Positions 25,801 to 38,374 of a DNA stretch of 64,000 nucleotides are shown one piece after another. Each line of letters starts with the position of its first letter. Position 1 is the stretch's first letter. The notes below the pieces were generated by a model, which was not told the DNA's origin, made no database searches, and saw only the letters and a program-made list of their open reading frames with translations. Position numbers and translations under genes: made by a program. This DNA comes from Pseudorasbora parva (lineage: Eukaryota > Chordata > Actinopteri > Cypriniformes > Gobionidae): assembly GCF_024679245.1 (NCBI RefSeq), contig NC_090178.1, forward strand, positions 18,044,213 through 18,108,212, given 5' to 3'.

Positions 25801-26857
25801 CAAGTGACGCTACAGTAGAACAGATGTTTTCTGGATTAATAAAATGGTCCATATGGAGAGGAAGCAAATTCTGAGGGGCTCAAAATGCCCCTCAGAATGA
25901 GCTACTACCTCTATTGCATTACATTGTACTCAAACTATAGCAACTCTCTCCCACATATTCTGCTAGTGTGAAAACACCCTACTGGCCTCACTAAATAATC
26001 TTTCAATAACAATTGATTTGTTTCCAAAAAAGTCTCACTTTCATGTAACTGCAATACAGGCCTGTGAGAAAACATCTAAGAGTTGACTACCTAAAGCATC
26101 CTCTAATAACAATTGAATTTTTGAAAAAACATTCTCTCCAGTTCACATTACATCAGGGATAGAACCTGCTATGTTTTGTTGGGAAGACAGGGTATGGCCA
26201 TGGGACGCTACAGTAGAAGAGATGCGTTCTGGCTTGATAAAATGGTCCATATAGAGAGGAAGCAAATTCTGAGGGGCTCAAAATGCCCCTCAGAATGAGC
26301 TACCACCTGTATTGCATTACAGTGTACTCAAACTATATCAACTCTCTCCCACATATTCTGCTAGTGTGAAAACACCCTACTGGCCTCACTAAATAATCTT
26401 TCAATAACAATTGAGTTGTTTCCAAAAAAGTCTCACTTTCATGTAACTGCAATACAGGCCTGTGAGTAAACAACTAAGAGTTGACTACCTAAAGCATGTT
26501 CTAATAACAGTTAATTTTGTGAAAAAACACTCTCCAGTTCACATTACATCAGGGCTAGAACCCGCTAAGTTTCGTTGGGAAGTCAGAGCTTGGCCATGGG
26601 ACGCTACAGTAGAACAGATGCGTTCTGGCTTGATAAAATGTTCCATATGGAGAGGAAGCAAATTCTGAGGGGCTCAAAATGCCCCTCAGAATGAGCTACC
26701 ACCTCTATTGCATTACAGTGTACTCAAACTATAGCAACTCTCTCCCACATATTCTGCTAGTGTGAAAACACCCTACTGGCCTCACTAAATAATCTTTCAA
26801 TAACAATTGAGTTGTTTCCAAAAAAGTCTCACTTTCATGTAACTGCAATACAGGCCT
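22886..26857. repeat. 10-unit higher-order repeat, copy 1 (3972 bp)
   Basis: Unit starts are 22886, 23282, 23678, 24076, 24474, 24870, 25268, 25666, 26064 and 26462. I label their order X1 X2 a b c d e a b c. Every unit recurs 3972 bp downstream with its private marks: GGGACATTAC (X1), CAGAAAGAGC (X2), CTAACAACAATTG (a), AAAACATCTAAG (b), TTAATTCTGTG (c) and AGAAGAGATG (second b). At the sites I compared the two copies are the same. The inner a-b-c set is itself repeated 1988 bp (five units) apart. Confidence 0.95.
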
Positions 26858-29800
26858 GTGAGTAAACAACTAAAAGTTGACTACCTAAAGCATCCTCTAA
26901 TAACAATTGATTTTTTGAAAAAACACTCTCCAATTCACATTACATCAGGGCTAGAACCCGCTAAGTTTCGTTGGGAAGTCAGGGTTTGGCCAAGGGACAT
27001 TACAGTAGAACAGATGCGTTCTGGCTTGATAAAATGGTCCATATAGAGAGGAAGCAAATTCTGAGGGGCTCAAAATGCCCCTCAGAATGAGCTACCACCT
27101 GTATTGCATTACAGTGTACTCAAACTATAGCAACTCTCTCCCACATATTCTGCTAGTGTGAAAACACCCTACTGGCCTCACTAAATAATCTTTCAATAAC
27201 AATTGAGTTGTTTCCAAAAAAGTCTCACTTTCATGTAACTGCAATACAGGCCTGTGAGAAAACAACTAAGAGTTGACTACCTAAAGCATCCTCTAATAAA
27301 AATTGATTTTTTGAAAAAACACTCTCCAGTTCACATTACATCAGGGCTAGAACCCGCTAAGTTTCGTTGGGAAGTCAGGGTTTGGCCATGGGACGCTACA
27401 GTAGAACAGATGCGTTCTGGCTTGATAAAATGGTCCATATGGAGAGGAAGCAAATTCTGAGGGGCTCAAAATGCCCCTCAGAAAGAGCTACCACCTCTAT
27501 TGCATTACAGTGTACTCAAACTATAGCAACTCTCTCCCTCATATTCTGCTAGTGTGAAAACACCATACTGGCCTCACTAAATAATCTTTCAATAACAATT
27601 GAGTTGTTTCCAAATAAGTCTCACTTTCATGTAACTGCAATACAGGCCTGTGAGTAAACAACTAAGAGTTGACTACCTAAAGCATGCTCTAACAACAATT
27701 GAAATTTTGAAAAAACATTCTCTCCAGTTCACATTACATCAGAGCTAGAACCCGCTAAGTTTCGTTGGGAAGTCAGGGTTTGGCCAAGTGACGCTACAGT
27801 AGAACAGATGTTTTCTGGATTAATAAAATGGTCCATATGGAGAGGAAGCAAATTCTGAGGGGCTCAAAATGCCCCTCAGAATGAGCTACTACCTCTATTG
27901 CATTACATTGTACTCAAACTATAGCAACTCTCTCCCACATATTCTGCTAGTGTGAAAACACCCTACTGGCCTCACTAAATAATCTTTCAATAACAATTGA
28001 TTTGTTTCCAAAAAAGTCTCACTTTCATGTAACTGCAATACAGGCCTGTGAGAAAACATCTAAGAGTTGACTACCTAAAGCATCCTCTAATAACAATTGA
28101 ATTTTTGAAAAAACATTCTCTCCAGTTCACATTACATCAGGGATAGAACCTGCTATGTTTTGTTGGGAAGACAGGGTATGGCCATGGGACGCTACAGTAG
28201 AACAGATGCGTTCTGGCTTGATAAAATGGTCCATATAGAGAGGAAGCAAATTCTGAGGGGCTCAAAATGCCCCTCAGAATGAGCTACCACCTGTATTGCA
28301 TTACAGTGTACTCAAACTATATCAACTCTCTCCCACATATTCTGCTAGTGTGAAAACACCCTACTGGCCTCACTAAATAATCTTTCAATAACAATTGAGT
28401 TGTTTCCAAAAAAGTCTCACTTTCATGTAACTGCAATACAGGCCTGTGAGTAAACAACTAAGAGTTGACTACCTAAAGCATGTTCTAATAACAGTTAATT
28501 CTGTGAAAAAACACTCTCCAGTTCACATTACATCAGGGCTAGAACCCGCTAAGTTTCGTTGGGAAGTCAGAGCTTGGCCATGGGACGCTACAGTAGAACA
28601 GATGCGTTCTGGCTTGATAAAATGTTCCATATGGAGAGGAAGCAAATTCTGAGGGGCTCAAAATGCCCCTCAGAATGAGCTACCACCTCTATTGCATTAC
28701 AGTGTACTCAAACTATAGCAACTCTCTCCCACATATTCTGCTAGTGTGAAAACACCCTACTGGCCTCACTAAATAATCTTTCAATAACAATTGAGTTGTT
28801 TCCAAAAAAGTCTCACTTTCATGTAACTGCAATACAGGCCTGTGAGTAAACAACTAAGAGTTGACTACCTAAAGCATCCTCTAATAACAATTGAATTTTT
28901 GAAAAATCATTCTCTCCAGTTCACATTACATCAGGGCTAGAACCCGCTAAGTTTCGTTGGGAAGTCAGAGTTTAGCCAAGGGACGCTACAGTAGAACAGA
29001 TGCGTTCTGGCTTGATAAAATGGTCCATATGGAGAGGAAGCAAATTCTGAGGGGCTCAAAATGCCCCTCAGAATGAGCTACCACCTCTATTGCATTACAG
29101 TGTACTCAAACTATAGCAACTCTCTCCCTCATATTCTGCTAGTGTGAAAACACCATACTGGCCTCACTAAATAATCTTTCAATAACAATTGAGTTGTTTC
29201 CAAATAAGTCTCACTTTCATGTAACTGCAATACAGGCCTGTGAGTAAACAACTAAGAGTTGACTACCTAAAGCATGCTCTAATAACAATTGAAATTTTGA
29301 AAAAACATTCTCTCCAGTTCACATTACATCAGAGCTAGAACCCGCTAAGTTTCGTTGGGAAGTCAGGGTTTGGCCAAGTGACGCTACAGTAGAACAGATG
29401 TTTTCTGGATTAATAAAATGGTCCATATGGAGAGGAAGCAAATTCTGAGGGGCTCAAAATGCCCCTCAGAATGAGCTACCACCTCTATTGCATTACAGTG
29501 TACTCAAACTATAGCAACTCTCTCCCTCATATTCTGCTAGTGTGAAAACACCATACTGGCCTCACTAAATAATCTTTCAATAACAATTGAGTTGTTTCCA
29601 AATAAGTCTCACTTTCATGTAACTGCAATACAGGCCTGTGAGTAAACAACTAAGAGTTGACTACCTAAAGCATGCTCTAACAACAATTGAAATTTTGAAA
29701 AAACATTCTCTCCAGTTCACATTACATCAGAGCTAGAACCCGCTAAGTTTCGTTGGGAAGTCAGGGTTTGGCCAAGTGACGCTACAGTAGAACAGATGTT

Positions 29801-30829
29801 TTCTGGATTAATAAAATGGTCCATATGGAGAGGAAGCAAATTCTGAGGGGCTCAAAATGCCCCTCAGAATGAGCTACTACCTCTATTGCATTACATTGTA
29901 CTCAAACTATAGCAACTCTCTCCCACATATTCTGCTAGTGTGAAAACACCCTACTGGCCTCACTAAATAATCTTTCAATAACAATTGATTTGTTTCCAAA
30001 AAAGTCTCACTTTCATGTAACTGCAATACAGGCCTGTGAGAAAACATCTAAGAGTTGACTACCTAAAGCATCCTCTAATAACAATTGAATTTTTGAAAAA
30101 ACATTCTCTCCAGTTCACATTACATCAGGGATAGAACCTGCTATGTTTTGTTGGGAAGACAGGGTATGGCCATGGGACGCTACAGTAGAAGAGATGCGTT
30201 CTGGCTTGATAAAATGGTCCATATAGAGAGGAAGCAAATTCTGAGGGGCTCAAAATGCCCCTCAGAATGAGCTACCACCTGTATTGCATTACAGTGTACT
30301 CAAACTATATCAACTCTCTCCCACATATTCTGCTAGTGTGAAAACACCCTACTGGCCTCACTAAATAATCTTTCAATAACAATTGAGTTGTTTCCAAAAA
30401 AGTCTCACTTTCATGTAACTGCAATACAGGCCTGTGAGTAAACAACTAAGAGTTGACTACCTAAAGCATGTTCTAATAACAGTTAATTTTGTGAAAAAAC
30501 ACTCTCCAGTTCACATTACATCAGGGCTAGAACCCGCTAAGTTTCGTTGGGAAGTCAGAGCTTGGCCATGGGACGCTACAGTAGAACAGATGCGTTCTGG
30601 CTTGATAAAATGTTCCATATGGAGAGGAAGCAAATTCTGAGGGGCTCAAAATGCCCCTCAGAATGAGCTACCACCTCTATTGCATTACAGTGTACTCAAA
30701 CTATAGCAACTCTCTCCCACATATTCTGCTAGTGTGAAAACACCCTACTGGCCTCACTAAATAATCTTTCAATAACAATTGAGTTGTTTCCAAAAAAGTC
30801 TCACTTTCATGTAACTGCAATACAGGCCT
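26858..30829. repeat. 10-unit higher-order repeat, copy 2 (3972 bp)
   Basis: Unit starts are 26858, 27254, 27650, 28048, 28446, 28842, 29240, 29638, 30036 and 30434. They repeat 22886-26857 unit for unit, including rare marks such as AGAAGAGATG in the second b unit. High identity over nearly 4 kb means recent amplification or ongoing homogenisation. The part from about 27254 onward is also the left end of the 16.3-kb segment duplicated at 43540-57044. Confidence 0.95.
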
Positions 30830-32419
30830 GTGAGTAAACAACTAAGAGTTGACTACCTAAAGCATCCTCTAATAACAATTGAATTTTTGAAAAATCATTC
30901 TCTCCAGTTCACATTACATCAGGGCTAGAACCCGCTAAGTTTCGTTGGGAAGTCAGAGTTTAGCCAAGGGACGCTACAGTAGAACAGATGCGTTCTGGCT
31001 TGATAAAATGGTCCATATGGAGAGGAAGCAAATTCTGAGGGGCTCAAAATGCCCCTCAGAATGAGCTACCACCTCTATTGCATTACAGTGTACTCAAACT
31101 ATAGCAACTCTCTCCCTCATATTCTGCTAGTGTGAAAACACCATACTGGCCTCACTAAATAATCTTTCAATAACAATTGAGTTGTTTCCAAATAAGTCTC
31201 ACTTTCATGTAACTGCAATACAGGCCTGTGAGTAAACAACTAAGAGTTGACTACCTAAAGCATGCTCTAATAACAATTGAAATTTTGAAAAAACATTCTC
31301 TCCAGTTCACATTACATCAGAGCTAGAACCCGCTAAGTTTCGTTGGGAAGTCAGGGTTTGGCCAAGTGACGCTACAGTAGAACAGATGTTTTCTGGATTA
31401 ATAAAATGGTCCATATGGAGAGGAAGCAAATTCTGAGGGGCTCAAAATGCCCCTCAGAATGAGCTACTACCTCTATTGCATTACATTGTACTCAAACTAT
31501 AGCAACTCTCTCCCACATATTCTGCTAGTGTGAAAACACCCTACTGGCCTCACTAAATAATCTTTCAATAACAATTGATTTGTTTCCAAAAAAGTCTCAC
31601 TTTCATGTAACTGCAATACAGGCCTGTGAGAAAACATCTAAGAGTTGACTACCTAAAGCATCCTCTAATAACAATTGAATTTTTGAAAAAACATTCTCTC
31701 CAGTTCACATTACATCAGGGATAGAACCTGCTATGTTTTGTTGGGAAGACAGGGTATGGCCATGGGACGCTACAGTAGAACAGATGCGTTCTGGCTTGAT
31801 AAAATGGTCCATATAGAGAGGAAGCAAATTCTGAGGGGCTCAAAATGCCCCTCAGAATGAGCTACCACCTGTATTGCATTACAGTGTACTCAAACTATAT
31901 CAACTCTCTCCCACATATTCTGCTAGTGTGAAAACACCCTACTGGCCTCACTAAATAATCTTTCAATAACAATTGAGTTGTTTCCAAAAAAGTCTCACTT
32001 TCATGTAACTGCAATACAGGCCTGTGAGTAAACAACTAAGAGTTGACTACCTAAAGCATGTTCTAATAACAGTTAATTTTGTGAAAAAACACTCTCCAGT
32101 TCACATTACATCAGGGCTAGAACCCGCTAAGTTTCGTTGGGAAGTCAGAGCTTGGCCATGGGACGCTACAGTAGAACAGATGCGTTCTGGCTTGATAAAA
32201 TGTTCCATATGGAGAGGAAGCAAATTCTGAGGGGCTCAAAATGCCCCTCAGAATGAGCTACCACCTCTATTGCATTACAGTGTACTCAAACTATAGCAAC
32301 TCTCTCCCACATATTCTGCTAGTGTGAAAACACCCTACTGGCCTCACTAAATAATCTTTCAATAACAATTGAGTTGTTTCCAAAAAAGTCTCACTTTCAT
32401 GTAACTGCAATACAGGCCT
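30830..32419. repeat. 4-unit derivative of the higher-order repeat
   Basis: Unit starts are 30830 (d), 31228 (e with an a-like tail), 31626 (b) and 32024 (c). Compared with 28842-30829 (d e a b c, 1988 bp) one unit is missing and the spacing drops to about 1590 bp. Unit 31228 begins like e (CTAATAACAATTG) but its tail has GCTACTACC and CATTACATTG, as after a. So e and a have been fused by an in-phase deletion. Confidence 0.9.
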
Positions 32420-32819
32420 GTGAGTAAACAACTAAGAGTTGACTACCTAAAGCATCCTCTAATAACAATTGAATTTTTGAAAAATCATTCTCTCCAGTTC
32501 ACATTACATCAGGGCTAGAACCCGCTAAGTTTCGTTGGGAAGTCAGAGTTTAGCCAAGGGACGCTACAGTAGAACAGATGTTTTCTGGCTTAATAAAATG
32601 GTCCATATGGAGAGGAAGCAAATTCTGAGGGGCTCAAAATGCCCCTCAGAATGAGCTACCACCTGTATTACTTTACAGTGTACTCAAACTATAGCAACTC
32701 TCTCTCCCACATATTCTGATAGTGTGAAAACACCCTACTGGCCTCACTAAATAATCTTTCAATAACAATTGAGTTGTTTCCAAAAAAGTCTCACTTTCGT
32801 GTAACTGCAATACAGGCCT
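32420..32819. repeat. Fusion unit at the right end of the 10-unit family
   Basis: The first half is a d unit (GAAAAATCATTCTCTCC, AGAGTTTAGCC). The second half has TTTTCTGGCTTAATAAAATGG, a GTATTAC tail and GATAGTG, as after 21696. It also has a private CTCTCTCTCCC expansion near 32700. It marks where the amplified block joins older array; 48705-49104 is its copy. Confidence 0.85.
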
Positions 32820-35800
32820 GTGAGTAAACAACTAAGAGTTGACTACCTAAAGCATCCTCTAATAACAATTGAATTTTTGAAAAAACACTCTCCAGTTCAC
32901 ATTACATCAGGGCTAGAACCTGCTAAGTTACATTGGGAAGCCAGGGTACGGCCATGGGACGCTACAGTAGAACACATGTTTTCTGGCTTGATAAAATGGT
33001 CCATATGGAGAGGAAGCAAATTCTGAGGGGCTCAAAATGCCCCTCAGAATGAGCTACCACCTGTATTGCATTACAGTGTACTCAAACTATATCAACTCTC
33101 TCCCACATATTCTGCTAGTGTGAAAACACCCTACTGGCCTCACTAAATAATCTTTCAATAACAATTGAGTTGTTTCCAAAAAAGTCTCACTTTCATGTAA
33201 CTGCAATACAGGCCTGTGAGTAAACAACTAAAAGTTGACTACCTAAAGCATCCTCTAATAACAATTGATTTTTTGAAAAAACACTCTCCAATTCACATTA
33301 CATCAGGGCTAGAACCCGCTAAGTTTCGTTGGTAAGTCAGGGTTTGGCCAAGGGACGCTACAGTAGAACAGATGCGTTCTGGCTTGATAAAATGGTCCAT
33401 ATAGAGAGGAAGCAAATTCTGAGGGGCTCAAAATGCCCCTCAGAATGAGCTACCACCTGTATTGCATTACAGTGTACTCAAACTATAGCAACTCTCTCCC
33501 ACATATTCTGCTAGTGTGAAAACACCCTACTGGCCTCACTAAATAATCTTTCAATAACAATTGAGTTGTTTCCAAAAAAGTCTCACTTTCATGTAACTGC
33601 AATACAGGCCTGTGAGTAAACAACTAAGAGTTGACTACCTAAAGCATCCTCTAATAACAATTGAATTTTTGAAAAAACACTCTCCAGTTCACATTACATC
33701 AGGGCTAGAACCTGCTAAGGTACATTGGGAAGCCAGGGTACGGCCATGGGACGCTACAGTAGAACACATGTTTTCTGGCTTAATAAAATGGTCCATATGG
33801 AGAGGAAGCAAAGTCTGAGGGGCTCAAAATGCCCCTCAGAATGAGCTACCACCTCTATTGCATTACATTGTACTCAAACTATAGCAACTCTCTCCCACAT
33901 ATTCTGATAGTGTGAAAACACCCTACTGGCCTCACTAAATAATCTTTCAAGAACAATTGATTTGTTTCCAAAAAAGTCTCACTTTCATGTAACTGCAATA
34001 CAGGCCTGTGAGAAAACATCTAAGAGTTGACTACCTAAAGCATCCTCTAATAACAATTGAATTTTTGAAAAAACATTCTCTCCAGTTCACATTACATCAG
34101 GGATAGAACCTGCTATGTTTTGTTGGGAAGACAGGGTATGGCCATGGGACGCTACAGTAGAACAGATGTGTTCTGGCTTGATAAAATGGTCCATATAGAG
34201 AGGAAGCAAATTCTGAGGGGCTCAAAATGCCCCTCAGAATGAGCTACCACCTGTATTGCATTACAGTGTACTCAAACTATATCAACTCTCTCCCACATAT
34301 TCTGCTAGTGTGAAAACACCCTACTGGCCTCACTAAATAATCTTTCAATAACAATTGAGTTGTTTCCAAAAAAGTCTCACTTTCATGTAACTGCAATACA
34401 GGCCTGTGAGTAAACAACTAAGAGTTGACTACCTAAAGCATCCTCTAATAACAATTGAATTTTTGAAAAATCATTCTCTCCAGTTCACATTACATCAGGG
34501 CTAGAACCCGCTAAGTTTTGTTGGGAAGTCAGGGTTTAGCCAAGGGACGCTACAGTAGAACAGATGTTTTCGGGCTTAATAAAATGGTCCATATGGAGAG
34601 GAAGCAAATTCTGAGGGGCTCAAAATGCCCCTCAGAATGAGCTACCACCTGTATTACATTACAGTGTACTCAAACTATAGCAACTCTCTCCCACATATTC
34701 TGATAGTGTGAAAACACCCTACTGGCCTCACTAAATAATCTTTCAATAACAATTGAGTTGTTTCCAAAAAAGTCTCACTTTCATGTAACTGCAATACAGG
34801 CCTGTGAGTAAACAACTAAGAGTTGACTACCTAAAGCATCCTCTAATAACAATTGAATTTTTGAAAAAACACTCTCCAGTTCACATTACATCAGGGCTAG
34901 AACCTGCTAAGTTACATTGGGAAGCCAGGGTACGGCCATGGGACGCTACAGTAGAACACATGTTTTCTGGCTTGATAAAATGGTCCATATGGAGAGGAAG
35001 CAAATTCTGAGGGGCTCAAAATGCCCCTCAGAATGAGCTACCACATGTATTGCATTACAGTGTACTCAAACTATATCAACTCTCTCCCACATATTCTGCT
35101 AGTGTGAAAACACCCTACTGGCCTCACTAAATAATCTTTCAATAACAATTGAGTTGTTTCCAAAAAAGTCTCACTTTCATGTAACTGCAATACAGGCCTG
35201 TGAGTAAACAACTAAGAGTTGACTACCTAAAGCATCCTCTAATAACAATTTAATTTTTGAAAAAACATTCTCTCCAGTTCACATTACATCAGGGCTAGAA
35301 CCTGCTATGTTTTGTTGGGAAGACAGGGTATGGCCATGGGACGCTACAGTAGAACAGATGCATTCTGGCTTGATAAAATGGTCCATATAGAGAGGAAGCA
35401 AATTCTGAGGGGCTCAAAATGCCCCTCAGAATGAGCTACCACCTGTATTGCATTACAGTGTACTCAAACTATATCAACTCTCTCCCACATATTCTGCTAG
35501 TGTGAAAACACCCTACTGGCCTCACTAAATAATCTTTCAATAACAATTGAGTTGTTTCCAAAAAAGTCTCACTTTCATGTAACTGCAATACAGGCCTGTG
35601 AGTAAACAACTAAAAGTTGACTACCTAAAGCATCCTCTAATAACAATTGATTTTTTGAAAAAACACTCTCCAATTCACATTACATCAGGGCTAGAACCCG
35701 CTAAGTTTCGTTGGGAAGTCAGGGTTTGGCCAAGGGACGCTACAGTAGAACAGATGCGTTCTGGCTTGATAAAATGGTCCATATAGAGAGGAAGCAAATT

Positions 35801-38374
35801 CTGAGGGGCTCAAAATGCCCCTCAGAATGAGCTACCACCTGTATTGCATTACAGTGTACTCAAACTATAGCAACTCTCTCCCACATATTCTGCTAGTGTG
35901 AAAACACCCTACTGGCCTCACTAAATAATCTTTCAATAACAATTGAGTTGTTTCCAAAAAAGTCTCACTTTCATGTAACTGCAATACAGGCCTGTGAGAA
36001 AACAACTAAGAGTTGACTACCTAAAGCATCTTCTAATAACAATTAATTTTTTGAAAAAACACTCTCCAGTTCACATTACATCAGGGCTAGAACCCACTAA
36101 GTTTCGTTGGGAAGTCAGGGTTTGGCCAAGGGACGCTACAGTAGAACAGATGTTTTCTGGCTTGATAAAATGGTCCATATGGAGAGGAAGCAAATTCTGA
36201 GGGGCTCAAAATGCCCCTCAGAATGAGCTACCACCTCTATTGCATTACATTGTACTCAAACTATAGCAACTCTCTCCCACAAATTCTGATAGTGTGAACA
36301 CACCCTACTGGCCTCACTAAATAATCTTTCAATAACAATTGAGTTGTTTCCAAAAAAGTCTCACTTTCATGTAACTGCAATACAGGCCTGTGAGAAAACA
36401 ACTAAGAGTTGACTACCTAAAGCATCCTCTAATAACAATTAAATTTTTGAAAAAACATTCTCTCCAGTTCACATTACATCAGGGCTAGAACCCGCTAAGT
36501 TTCGTTGGGAAGTCAGGGCTTGGTCAAGTGACGCTACAGTAGAACAGATGTTTTCTGGCTAAATAAAATGGTCCATATGGAGAGGAAGCAAATTCTGAGG
36601 GGCTCAAAATGCCCCTCAGAATGAGCTACCACCTCTATTGCATTACATTGTACTCAAACTATAGCAACTCTCTCCCACATATTCTGATAGTGTGAAAACA
36701 CCCTACTGGCCTCACTAAATAATCTTTCAATAACAATTGAGTTGTTTCCAAAAAAGTCTCACTTTCATGTAACTGCAATACAGGCCTGTGAGAAAACAAC
36801 TAAGAGTTGACTACCTAAAGCATCCTCTAATAACAATTGAATTTTTGAAAAAACACTCTCCAGTTCACATTACATCAGGGCTAGAACCTGCTACGTTACG
36901 TTGGGAAGCCAGGGTACGGCCATGGGACGCTACAGTAGAACAGATGCAATCTGGCTTGATAAAATGGTCCATATGGAGAGGAAGCAAATTCTGAGGCGCT
37001 CAAAATGCCCCTCAGAATGAGCAACCACCTGTATTGCATTACAGTGTACTCAAACTATATCAACTCTCTCCCACATATTCTGCTAGTGTGAAAACACCCT
37101 ACTGGCCTCACTAAATAATCTTTCAATAATAATTGAGTTGTTTCCAAAAAAGTCTCACTTTCATGTAACTGCAATACAGGCCTGTGAGTAAACAACTAAG
37201 AGTTGACTACCTAAAGCATCTTCTAATAACAATTAGTTTTTTGAAAAAACACTCTCCAGTTCACATTACATCAGGGCTAGAACCCACTAAGTTTCATTGG
37301 GAAGTCAGGGTTTGGCCAAGGGACGCTACAGTAGAACAGATGTTTTCTGGCTTAATAAAATGGTCCATATGGAGAGGAAGCAAATTCTGAGGGGCTCAAA
37401 ATGCCCCTCAGAATGAGCTACCACCTCTATTGCATTACATTGTACTCAAACTATAGCAACTCTCTCCCACATATTCTGATAGTGTGAACACACCCTACTG
37501 GCCTCACTAAATAATCTTTCAATAACAATTGAGTTGTTTGCAAAAAAGTCTCACTTTCATGTAACTGTAATACAGGCCTGTGAGTAAACAACTAAGAGTT
37601 GACTACCTAAGCATCCTCTAATAACAATTGATTTTTTAAAAAAACACTCTCTTTAGTTCACATTACATCAGGGCTAGAACCCGCCAAGTTTCGTTGGGAA
37701 GTCAGGGTTTGGCCATGGGACGCTACAGTAGAACAGACGCGTTCTGGCTTGATAAAATGGTCCATATGGAGAGGAAGCAAATTCTGAGGGGCTCAAAATG
37801 CCCCTCAGAATGAGCTACCACCTGTATTGCATTACAGTGTACTCAAACTATAGCAACTCTCTCCCACATATTCTGCTAGTGTGAAAACACCCTACTGGCC
37901 TCACTAAATAATCTTTCAATAACAATTGAGTTGTTTCCAAAAAAGTCTCACTTTCATGTAACTGCAATACAGGCCTGTGAGTAAACAACTAAGAGTTGAC
38001 TACCTAAAGCATCCTCTAATAACAATTAAATTTTTGAAAAAACATTCTCTCCAGTTCACATTACATCAGGGCTAGAACCCGCTAAGTTTCGTTGGGAAGT
38101 CAGGGTTTGGCCAAGTGACGCTACAGTAGAACAGATGTTTTCTGGCTAAATAAAATGGTCCATATGGAGAGGAAGCAAATTCTGAGGGGCTCAAAATGCC
38201 CCTCAGAATGAGCTACCACCTCTATTGCATTACATTGTACTCAAACTATAGCAACTCTCTCCCACATATTCTGATAGTGTGAAAACACCCTACTGGCCTC
38301 ACTAAATAATCTTTCAATAACAATTGAGTTGTTTCCAAAAAAGTCTCACTTTCATGTAACTGCAGTACAGGCCT
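32420..38374. repeat. Mixed satellite units right of the 10-unit block
   Basis: Unit starts are 32420, 32820, 33216, 33612, 34008, 34406, 34804, 35200, 35598, 35994, 36390, 36788, 37184, 37580 and 37977. Unit 32420 starts as a d unit but its second half resembles unit 21696, so it is a junction. Units 33612, 34008, 34406 and 34804 match 20902, 21298, 21696 and 22094 at a constant 12710-bp offset. Units 35994-37977 resemble 60215-62595 on the right. All but 34804 and 35994-37580 recur in the second copy at 48705-52275. Confidence 0.9.
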
